Of a DNA stretch of 48,840 nucleotides, positions 26,369-32,653 are shown in pieces. The first letter of the stretch is position 1. Every line of letters starts with the position of its first letter. A model generated the notes under the pieces. It worked only from the letters and a program-made list of their open reading frames with translations, did not search any database and had not been told where the DNA came from. The translations under genes and the position numbers were made by a program. The DNA lies in the NCBI GenBank assembly GCA_903970405.1, contig CAJCIT010000236.1:1-48840 (forward strand), given 5' to 3'. The stretch comes from Acidobacteriaceae bacterium. GTDB lineage: Bacteria; Acidobacteriota; Terriglobia; Bryobacterales; Bryobacteraceae.

Positions 26369-27280
26369 ATGTCTATTATCACGTCCGCCAATTTGGCGAA
26401 CGCTATTGTGAAGTTGGTTGCCGCTGATGCTTTACCCGCGTTGATGGGTAATTTGATCATGGGTAACCTGGTGAATCGCGACTATGAGCCGGTTCTGGCG
26501 CATGCAGGCGACACGGTCAACGTGCCGATCCCGCCGACTTTGGTCGCGAACAACATTGCCGAGGCAGGTACGGTTCAGCCGCAAAATCCGAGTCTGGGAA
26601 ACGCCCAGATTGTGCTGAACACCCACTGCGAAGCAACGTTCCAAATTCCTGATGTTACAAAGGCACTGGCCTTTCCGGATTTGCTGAAGGCTTATATGCA
26701 ACCCGCTGTGATTGCTTTGGCCGAACGGATTGAAACCGATCTTCTCAATCTGTACAGTCAGTTTACCGCCAATACAGCAGTAGGCGCGCCGGCGACGGCG
26801 GTGACGGAAGCGGTGGTGGATTCGGCTGAAACTGCTCTCTTTCAGGCAATGGTGCCAGTGAGCGCTCCGAAGTACCTGGTGGTGGACTCCAGCACCTACT
26901 CGCAGATCCGGCAGATTCCCCGCTTCAGTGAATATTACACTGCCGGCGATGCGGGTCTGAAGGCGCTGGTGGAAGGCAACGTCGGCAAGATGAAAGATTT
27001 CTTCATCTTCCGCTCGCAATTTGTCGCCCATACCGGCGTCGCGACGGTCAATACGCATAACCTGGCGTTTACTCGTGACGCCATCGGACTTGTTATCCGC
27101 AGATTGCCGCAGCCCTTGCCAGGCACCGGCGCCATCGCGGAGTACGCGGAACTTGGCAATTTCGGTCTGCGTGTGCTGATGAGCTACCAGCCGAACACTT
27201 TGGCCCAGCAATTCACGGTCGACGTTTTGTACGGAACCGGGGTGCTGCGCAACAACTTTGCAGTCCAGGTGAACAGTTAA
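26369..27280 (+). CDS. Major capsid protein, P22 coat-like
   Basis: 303 residues, HK97-fold coat protein of the P22 gp5-like type. Typical segments are NLVNRDYEPVLAHAGDTVNV near the N-terminus, IVLNTHCEATFQIPDVTKAL, and LVVDSSTYSQIRQIPRFSEY in the central domain. The start has AAGGAG seven bases upstream. The protein is shorter than P22 gp5 (430 residues), so the inserted telokin-like domain is probably absent. It is followed 29 bases later by an intrinsic terminator, which may limit downstream transcription relative to this, the most abundantly needed, product. Confidence 0.88.
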   Translation: MSIITSANLANAIVKLVAADALPALMGNLIMGNLVNRDYEPVLAHAGDTVNVPIPPTLVANNIAEAGTVQPQNPSLGNAQIVLNTHCEATFQIPDVTKALAFPDLLKAYMQPAVIALAERIETDLLNLYSQFTANTAVGAPATAVTEAVVDSAETALFQAMVPVSAPKYLVVDSSTYSQIRQIPRFSEYYTAGDAGLKALVEGNVGKMKDFFIFRSQFVAHTGVATVNTHNLAFTRDAIGLVIRRLPQPLPGTGAIAEYAELGNFGLRVLMSYQPNTLAQQFTVDVLYGTGVLRNNFAVQVNS

Positions 27281-27309
27281 GAAGGCAACAAGTAAAGAGG
27301 ATGGTTGAG

Positions 27310-27338
27310 GGGACCGCTCGGCGGTCCCTTTTCGTTTT
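27310..27338 (+). terminator. Intrinsic terminator after the coat gene
   Basis: GGGACCGC (27310-27317) pairs perfectly with GCGGTCCC (27321-27328) around the loop TCG and is followed at once by TTTTCGTTTT. This is the clearest intrinsic terminator in the window. It sits inside the virion operon, between coat protein and connector genes, so it probably attenuates rather than ends transcription. Confidence 0.8.
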
Positions 27339-27349
27339 GGAGGGTACCT

Positions 27350-27670
27350 ATGGATCTTAGGCAGTTTTACCGAAAAATCCGCGAAGTCAAAGCGACAATT
27401 ACAGACCAGTTTGTCTTCATCGCGAGCACCGATACCGAGGACGGCGGACGAAGCGGAGTCATTAACGAGGTAACTCGGGAAGCGGCGGCTCGGCTTCTTG
27501 TGGAAGGTAAGGCCGTTTTGGCGACTCCGGACCAAGTCGCCGCATTTCAATCGGCGATCGTCGAGGCTCAGAAGCGGCTCGAAAAGGCGGAAATAGGGAA
27601 GCGGATTCAAGTAGCCATTATTTCGGAGAATGAAGACAGGGTATCCGCCCGGAAACCGCTTAACAAGTAG
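27350..27670 (+). CDS. Small phage structural protein, unknown role
   Basis: 106 residues from the ATG at 27350, which has GGAGGG five to six bases upstream; the frame is open further back, but there it crosses the terminator. It begins MDLRQFYRKIREVKATITDQ and continues FVFIASTDTEDGGRSGVINE, then a helix with REAAARLLVEGKAVLATPDQ and a charged C-terminus. The phrase about values lost from the reading (LLVEGKAVLATPDQVAAF) occurs in small proteins just after coat genes in related clusters, as far as I recall; no function is known to me. It may be a head decoration or connector component. Confidence 0.7.
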   Translation: MDLRQFYRKIREVKATITDQFVFIASTDTEDGGRSGVINEVTREAAARLLVEGKAVLATPDQVAAFQSAIVEAQKRLEKAEIGKRIQVAIISENEDRVSARKPLNK

Positions 27671-27684
27671 CGACGGATAAGCAT

Positions 27685-28464
27685 ATGGCGCTACTGACTG
27701 ATTACGGCATTTTGGGTCTTGACCAAATCGAGCTCTACGAAGGAAACATTACCAATGTTACTACCACGCATGGAATCGATGTCGATTCAAAGATTCAGGT
27801 GTCAATCGCCGGCGTCAGCGACCAGCTTCTGCTTCGCCTGCTGAAGGCCGGACTGAGCGATCCGCAGCACCTCCACCGGCGCGAGTTGGGTATGAGCACG
27901 GTGGTGGTGACTCCTCCCCTGGATCGATGGTTGTGCATGGACGTGCTGGCTAACATTTTCGCAGAAGCGTACAACGTCCAATTGAACGATCGGTTCAAGG
28001 GCAAGTGGACTCAGTATCTTGCGCAGGCGGATGTAGCGCAGCAGTTGTGCTGGCAATACGGCGTGGGCATTGTTTTTAACCCTCTCCCGAAGCCGGCTAT
28101 TCCCCTGGTTAGCGTGTTGAACGGTTCGCTGCCGACCCAGGAGATGGTGGTGAGTGTGGCCTGGACCGATGCCAACGGGAACGAAGGCGCATTGAGCGAC
28201 GCCAATGGATTGATTCTTCCGGATGGGTCAAGCATCAGCGTGGAGACGGCTGAGGGGGCGCTAAGCGCTCCGGCGGCGGCTGTGGGTTGGAATGTATACG
28301 CACGGCAAGCCGGACTGGAGACGACCCGTCAAAACAATGCCCCGATTCCCGTCGGCGGCGGCTGGATACTGCCTGACTCGGGAGTTTTGCAAGGGCCCCT
28401 GCCCCAGAACGGCCAAGTTCCCGACTATTACGTTATCGATCCGCGAAGGCTGCCGAGAGGTTAA
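27685..28464 (+). CDS. Head-tail connector-type protein
   Basis: 259 residues. The N-terminal 130 residues are helical (LLLRLLKAGLSDPQHLHRRE, WLCMDVLANIFAEAY). From about residue 140 a beta-sandwich-like, fibronectin-type domain follows, with SVAWTDANGNEGALSDANG and VGWNVYARQAGLETT. Connector (adaptor) proteins occupy this genomic slot between coat and tail-completion genes, and the helical half would suit that role. The attached beta domain would be unusual for a plain adaptor and may be surface-exposed. Homology is not certain; the call rests on position and overall shape. Confidence 0.6.
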   Translation: MALLTDYGILGLDQIELYEGNITNVTTTHGIDVDSKIQVSIAGVSDQLLLRLLKAGLSDPQHLHRRELGMSTVVVTPPLDRWLCMDVLANIFAEAYNVQLNDRFKGKWTQYLAQADVAQQLCWQYGVGIVFNPLPKPAIPLVSVLNGSLPTQEMVVSVAWTDANGNEGALSDANGLILPDGSSISVETAEGALSAPAAAVGWNVYARQAGLETTRQNNAPIPVGGGWILPDSGVLQGPLPQNGQVPDYYVIDPRRLPRG

Positions 28465-28466
28465 GA

Positions 28467-28964
28467 ATGACTCCTTTAACTCTTCAAGTGGCGGGAAAGG
28501 CGGCTAGCATTCTTAATTCGCAATCCGCCCTTCAGAATGCGATCGCGGATGTGCAACTGTCAGACTCGATCATATTGCCAACCATTCCGCCCAATCAGGT
28601 GATCCTCAGTTCGGCGAGCCCGGCAATTATAGATCTTCGACAGCAGATCGGTTACCCGCGAGTTTCCATTTACGTGCCGCGGATCGCCAATACATTGCTG
28701 GAGAAATTCAGGAGTCTTTCGGGGACGATCTTAGTGGCGATGACTGTGGCAGCCAGCGCCGATTTGGTGGAACAGGCGGAGCAGTCGCTGCATTTTTACG
28801 TGGAGATCATCACCGGGATTCTGAGGGACAACGCGGGCGATTGGGGGAACGGGCTATTTTTTGCGGGTGCCTATGACGTGCAGGTTCAGGCACCGGAAGC
28901 CGGGGGGGCGGGCTTTGTGCAGACGGCGTCCATAACATGCGAGGTGAGCGTCGGCCGCTCCTAG
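28467..28964 (+). CDS. Tail completion / tail terminator-like protein
   Basis: 165 residues, starting two bases after the previous stop with GAGAGG upstream. Mixed alpha/beta: IIDLRQQIGYPRVSIYVPRI, then LVAMTVAASADLVEQAEQSL, and a C-terminal beta strand with ASITCEVSVGR. The alpha/beta arrangement and the place between connector and tail-tube genes fit tail terminator (gpU-like) proteins that cap the tail tube. There is no residue-level signature I can cite. The Cys in the last strand is isolated. Confidence 0.6.
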   Translation: MTPLTLQVAGKAASILNSQSALQNAIADVQLSDSIILPTIPPNQVILSSASPAIIDLRQQIGYPRVSIYVPRIANTLLEKFRSLSGTILVAMTVAASADLVEQAEQSLHFYVEIITGILRDNAGDWGNGLFFAGAYDVQVQAPEAGGAGFVQTASITCEVSVGRS

Positions 28965-28978
28965 AAACCGAGGGTTCA

Positions 28979-30148
28979 ATGTCAGGATATATTTCTTCGA
29001 ACAACAATCGCTTTTACGCGAGCATCGAATCCGCCTACGGGCAGGCGGCGACAGTGACGGCGGGAAACCGGTTTCCGGCCGTGCATCTTTCCATTCAGCA
29101 GGTGCAACAGAGCGCCGTCCGCCGGGACAAGACCGGAAGCCGCACCGGCCTGGCGCCCCCGCCGAATTTGCGCAAGAGCACCGCTTTTCGATTGCAAACC
29201 TACTTGACGTCTTGGGACGGCTCTGGAACCCCGGTTCAAGGGGCATTGTTCCAGGCCGCGATGGGAGGCTCTCCAACCATCGCGGAGGGAATTGCGGTTG
29301 CTAACAGCACAAACACATCGACGATACAAACGGCGTTGCCGCATGGTCTATCGGTTGGAAACGCGATCTCAGTCAGCGGGGAAATCCGTTTCGTAACAAC
29401 GGTGGTTGACGGAAGTACGATTCACATCAACGCTCCGTTTTCCTCGAGTCTGAACAATGGAACAGTTCTGTCAACCACGGCGAGCTATTCGCTTTCGTCC
29501 GCCCTTCAGAGTCTGACCATATACGATTACTGGGATCCCATCGATGCGGTGAGCCGGGTTCTTACAGGCGCCGGTGTCGACGCCCTGGAATTTGCCGTAA
29601 ACGGCGACTTTCATGAATTCGTCTTTCAGGGGCCGGCGTCCGATGTTCTCGACTCGGCGAGCTTCGCCGCCGGGCAGGCGGGACTTGCCAGTTACCCGGT
29701 AGAACCGGCGGTAAGTGCGTACGACTATTCGGTGGTTCCCGGACATTTGGGGCAGGTTTGGCTCGGAAATCCAACGAATCAATTCTTCACGCTGACCGCG
29801 GCGCAGGTAAGGGTGAGCAATAGCGTGGCAACCCGGAATCAGGAATATGGGGCCATCACGCCGAGAGCGCTGGCTCCGGGGCCCAGGCAGGTTGTTTCAC
29901 ACTTCAGCCTGTTTGCACAGGATGACGCCCAGACGGCAAGCTTGTACCAAGCGGCGAGGGCGACCGCTACCGTGCCAGCCATGATTCAACTCGGGAGCCA
30001 ACAGGGTCAAATGATGGCGATCCTGTTGCCCAAGGTAATGCCTGTGGTGCCAACATTCAACGACGGGGAGACGCGCCTCCAGTGGGATTTCCAAGGCTGT
30101 CAGGCCTATGGATCTCAGAATGACGAATTGTATGTGGCCTTTGCATAA
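28979..30148 (+). CDS. Major tail (tube) protein
   Basis: 389 residues from the ATG at 28979, with CCGAGGG upstream. It begins SGYISSNNNRFYASIESAYG and contains FPAVHLSIQQVQQSAVRRDK and GSRTG, a pattern I associate with tail-tube proteins of phages of soil bacteria. A middle beta domain with VSGEIRFVTTVVDGSTIHIN looks like an inserted Ig-like or ubiquitin-like surface domain. The C-terminal end (WDFQGCQAYGSQNDELYVAF) is beta-rich, as in tube hexamers. Position directly before the chaperone pair and tape measure makes it the tube. It overlaps the next start. Confidence 0.8.
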   Translation: MSGYISSNNNRFYASIESAYGQAATVTAGNRFPAVHLSIQQVQQSAVRRDKTGSRTGLAPPPNLRKSTAFRLQTYLTSWDGSGTPVQGALFQAAMGGSPTIAEGIAVANSTNTSTIQTALPHGLSVGNAISVSGEIRFVTTVVDGSTIHINAPFSSSLNNGTVLSTTASYSLSSALQSLTIYDYWDPIDAVSRVLTGAGVDALEFAVNGDFHEFVFQGPASDVLDSASFAAGQAGLASYPVEPAVSAYDYSVVPGHLGQVWLGNPTNQFFTLTAAQVRVSNSVATRNQEYGAITPRALAPGPRQVVSHFSLFAQDDAQTASLYQAARATATVPAMIQLGSQQGQMMAILLPKVMPVVPTFNDGETRLQWDFQGCQAYGSQNDELYVAFA

Positions 30149-30518
30149 AGAAACATCGTTTGAAAGCACCACCAGAGTCGAGAGTAAGACCCAGCTCGGG
30201 GCCGTCTTCTGGATCCGGCGCGTGTCGCTGGCGCAGCGAATCGCCCTGCTTGAGGAGATCGGACGGCTCGGCCACAAAAACGAGTTCCTGCAAGCGGGCT
30301 CCGCCGAGGAGCAGTTGATGGCGGCTCTGAATTCAATCCGGGCGGCCAGGCTCCTGATTCACTGGGGCGTAGACCGGATTGAGGGGCTCACCATCGATGG
30401 ACAGCCGGCTACGCCAGACCTTCTGGTGGAACGAGGGCCGGAAGAACTGTGCGGGGAAATTGCCGAGGCTCTCCAGAGCAGTCTCGGACTCAACGAGGAA
30501 GAAAGAAAAAACTCCTAG
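30120..30518 (+). CDS. Tail assembly chaperone, gpG-like
   Basis: 132 residues if the ATG at 30120 is used; ATGs at 30108 and 30132 are also in frame. Helical and acidic, with VESKTQLGAVFWIRRVSLAQ near the N-terminus and an acidic C-terminus. The helical acidic composition and position between tail tube and tape measure match the G protein of the lambda-type G/GT pair. The last codons before its TAG read AGA AAA AAC, so A-AAA-AAC lies exactly in frame for a -1 slip; the slipped product carries a cysteine-rich extension. The chaperone keeps tape-measure protein soluble during tail assembly. Confidence 0.8.
   Translation: MTNCMWPLHKETSFESTTRVESKTQLGAVFWIRRVSLAQRIALLEEIGRLGHKNEFLQAGSAEEQLMAALNSIRAARLLIHWGVDRIEGLTIDGQPATPDLLVERGPEELCGEIAEALQSSLGLNEEERKNS
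30506..30512 (+). promoter_or_regulatory. Programmed -1 frameshift site (A AAA AAC)
   Basis: Canonical X-XXY-YYZ heptamer positioned in the zero frame of the chaperone gene two codons before its stop. The -1 frame is open through it and on to 30847. A perfect 8-bp inverted repeat, GGCCGCTT/AAGCGGCC (30547-30554 and 30577-30584), lies 34 bases downstream. That is farther than the usual stimulatory spacing, so the structural part is uncertain. Confidence 0.75.
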
Positions 30519-30847
30519 TCGCATTTCACTTTCAGTATTCCAATCCGGCCGCTTGGAAGTGCGACAAATGCCGGGCAAGCGGCCTGGACCGAACAAGAAA
30601 CTGTGGTTTTTCGGAATTGCACGTGAAGGAGCGGCGCCAAGTCGTTTGGACGCGCCGTAATGTGAGTACAACCGAGTGTCCGAAGAGTTACGTTACGGCG
30701 ACGAGCCAGACTCTCCTCGATGCTTACTATCTCTGGAGCCGGTTGGGCGCCGGCGGCGTGTGGTCATTGGAACCACGCATGGCCGATGCGTTTGTGATCC
30801 TACAGGAGGCCGTGAATGGCGAAATCATCGAATCCAAAGTTACCTAA
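30512..30847 (+). CDS. Frameshift extension of the tail chaperone (T-like part)
   Basis: 111 residues readable only in the -1 frame after slippage at 30506-30512; joined to the upstream gene the fusion would be about 242 residues. No credible start codon with a ribosome site lies near its beginning, which is what a GT-type extension predicts. It reads WKCDKC, then RTRNCGF, then ECPKSYVT, so four or five cysteines suggest a zinc-knuckle. A helical end (DAYYLWSRLGAGGVWSLEPR) follows. In lambda the T part contacts the tape measure and tube. It ends 32 bases inside the next gene. Confidence 0.75.
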   Translation, partial: LLVAFHFQYSNPAAWKCDKCRASGLDRTRNCGFSELHVKERRQVVWTRRNVSTTECPKSYVTATSQTLLDAYYLWSRLGAGGVWSLEPRMADAFVILQEAVNGEIIESKVT

Positions 30848-31496
30848 GCTGACGTTTCAAAAACTAATCACAGCAGGCAGTGCTTCCTCCAGTCGTTTTG
30901 CGGCGAAGGGTCTTGCGGAGGACCTGGGTCTCAAAGGAGGAACCGCCAGCGTCGAGGCGAAGGCAGTGACGTTCGGGGCTCCGTCATCCAGAAGCACCAG
31001 TAGCTCTTCGTCGGAATCATCTGGCGGTTCAGCGTTGTCCGGTACGCTGACAGGTTACCTCTCAAATGTCCTTGGCAGCTCCGCTTTCGGATCCATATTT
31101 ACAGGGCTATCGTCGCTCTTCGGTTTCGGCGGCGGATCGGCGCCCGCTGCACTGGTTCGCTTTTCGCTGCCAGATCCTCTAGCGATGCTGGGGGCCATTC
31201 CAGCGAGCGCGGGCATCGCCGCTTCGGCAAGTCTCGCCGCCCACTCCGGACGGGTAACTGCGATAAGAAGCCTGGCTGGGACGAACTTACCAACGGCTTC
31301 AGATGGTGGGGCAACTCGAGGCATCGGTGCAGTTCCGCGGGGGAACACAGGAGGCGCCGGCGGACATCAATTTCACTTTCATGTTTCCGCGATGGACACG
31401 CAGTCGTTTGTAGATCGAAGCAGCGATATCGCGAAGGCAGTAAAGACGGCGATGCTTCAATCGAACTCGCTCAACGATGTTGTCGCGGAGACCTAA
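30816..31496 (+). CDS. Short tail tape-measure protein
   Basis: 226 residues, with an excellent AGGAGG six bases before the ATG. A Ser-rich linker (residues 56-75) leads into a hydrophobic, Gly-rich stretch (LSSLFGFGGGSAPAALVRFS), and a C-terminal domain has HQFHFHVSAMDTQSFVDRSS followed by an amphipathic helix (AKAVKTAMLQSN). That C-terminal phrase resembles the end of many tape-measure proteins. At about 0.15 nm per residue such a ruler would give a tail near 34 nm, very short for a siphovirus and similar in size class to the tape measure of Rhodobacter GTA (about 220 residues, from memory). Confidence 0.75.
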   Translation: MAKSSNPKLPKLTFQKLITAGSASSSRFAAKGLAEDLGLKGGTASVEAKAVTFGAPSSRSTSSSSSESSGGSALSGTLTGYLSNVLGSSAFGSIFTGLSSLFGFGGGSAPAALVRFSLPDPLAMLGAIPASAGIAASASLAAHSGRVTAIRSLAGTNLPTASDGGATRGIGAVPRGNTGGAGGHQFHFHVSAMDTQSFVDRSSDIAKAVKTAMLQSNSLNDVVAET

Positions 31497-31497
31497 T

Positions 31498-31857
31498 ATG
31501 GCGGCATTTCCCACCCTCAGCACCGGCGCAATTGTCCAGCATCCATTAGCAAGCGCCTACCGGACCGGGACGGAAGTCATCCGGTTCCTCGACGGACTCG
31601 ATCAGCGATGCCTGACGATGAGCGGACCACTCCAGATGTGGACGATCAAACTCGACCAACTAACCGACCAGGAAATGGCGACACTCGAACAGTTCTTCAT
31701 AGACGTGGAAGGAAGCTACGGCACTTTCTCGTTTACCGATCCGAACTCGAGCATCGCCTTTCCGGCTTGCCGGTTTCAGACTTGCACTCTGGCAACGACG
31801 TATCAAGCGATCGGGAGAGGAACAACCGAAGTGGTTGTCGTGGAAATCCGTGCCTGA
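31498..31857 (+). CDS. Distal tail-type protein, first copy
   Basis: 119 residues from the ATG at 31498, with GGAG seven bases upstream. It reads AAFPTLSTGAIVQHPLASAY, then LDQLTDQEMATLEQFFIDVE and GSYGTFSFTDPNS, a layout like the N-terminal beta-barrel of DUF2460-type distal tail proteins, which ring the tube end. The following gene repeats the same layout, so the two are tandem paralogues. This copy is the compact one. It overlaps its neighbour by eight bases. Confidence 0.7.
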   Translation: MAAFPTLSTGAIVQHPLASAYRTGTEVIRFLDGLDQRCLTMSGPLQMWTIKLDQLTDQEMATLEQFFIDVEGSYGTFSFTDPNSSIAFPACRFQTCTLATTYQAIGRGTTEVVVVEIRA

Positions 31858-32650
31858 TCTTGTCTTCCCTCAACTCTCATCCGGAGCGACAGCTCAATTC
31901 CCTTTGCGAAAAGTGAGGAGCTATCACGTTGTCCTGAACACCACCGAGGATGGCCAGACGTTCTCCTACTTCGATCCGACATCGGGACTCGTGTCCTGGA
32001 ATCTCCTGCTGACAAACCTGACCGAAGCCGAGTCAGCATCCCTTGAAACTCTGTTCGAGGGATGTTACGGACGCTGGGCTTCGTTTCTATTCCTCGATCC
32101 AGCCGACAATCTTCTCGGTTATTCAGCCGATCTTACAAATTCGATCTGGACACTTCCGCCGGGAGTCGCGGTTGCCGGCGGCATCGCCGACCCGCAAGGG
32201 GGGATTGGGGCCTTCCAGATCACAAATCAATCTCAGGCGGTGGCGACGTTCGGTCAAAGTTTAGCGGCGCCGCCCAACTTTACATACGTGTTCAGCGCCT
32301 TTGTACAAGCCAGTGCGCCGGCAAGTTGTTCCCTGGTAAGAAGCGGACCTTCCGAAGAGGTCCTCGAGGCAGTTTCACTACCTACACAGTGGACCCGAGT
32401 CACGTCAACAAAGCAACTCACAAGCCCTGGATCCTCTGTCACATTCGGATTTCAACTGGCGCCGGGGCAACAGATGCAGGTCTTTGGGCCACAGTTGGAA
32501 GCGCAGCCAGAAGCGTCAGAATACTACAGGCCAACCTATGGCAGCGGCGGCGTTTATCCAAACGCATACTTCACGATGGATGCGATGACGGTGACGGCGG
32601 ACGCTCCGGGACAGTTTTCGACGTTGATTTCTATTGAGGCAACACGCTAG
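31850..32650 (+). CDS. Distal tail-type protein, second copy with added beta domain
   Basis: 266 residues from the GTG at 31850, which overlaps the previous stop by eight bases and has GGAAA upstream; a TTG at 31835 is an alternative. Residues 1-90 mirror the previous protein: VFPQLSSGATAQFPL, then LTNLTEAESASLETLFEGCY and FLFLDPADN. From about residue 95 a jelly-roll-like domain follows (YSADLTNSIWTLPPGVAVAG through YVFSAFVQASAPASCSLVRS), of the kind found in carbohydrate-binding modules of tail proteins. The added domain could contact cell-surface glycans. Confidence 0.7.
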   Translation: MPDLVFPQLSSGATAQFPLRKVRSYHVVLNTTEDGQTFSYFDPTSGLVSWNLLLTNLTEAESASLETLFEGCYGRWASFLFLDPADNLLGYSADLTNSIWTLPPGVAVAGGIADPQGGIGAFQITNQSQAVATFGQSLAAPPNFTYVFSAFVQASAPASCSLVRSGPSEEVLEAVSLPTQWTRVTSTKQLTSPGSSVTFGFQLAPGQQMQVFGPQLEAQPEASEYYRPTYGSGGVYPNAYFTMDAMTVTADAPGQFSTLISIEATR

Positions 32651-32653
32651 CTT

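Noticed and set aside
26432-27610. 392-codon minus-strand frame opposite the coat gene
   Set aside because: It has the same kind of antisense composition and no domain; the plus-strand coat gene explains the DNA.
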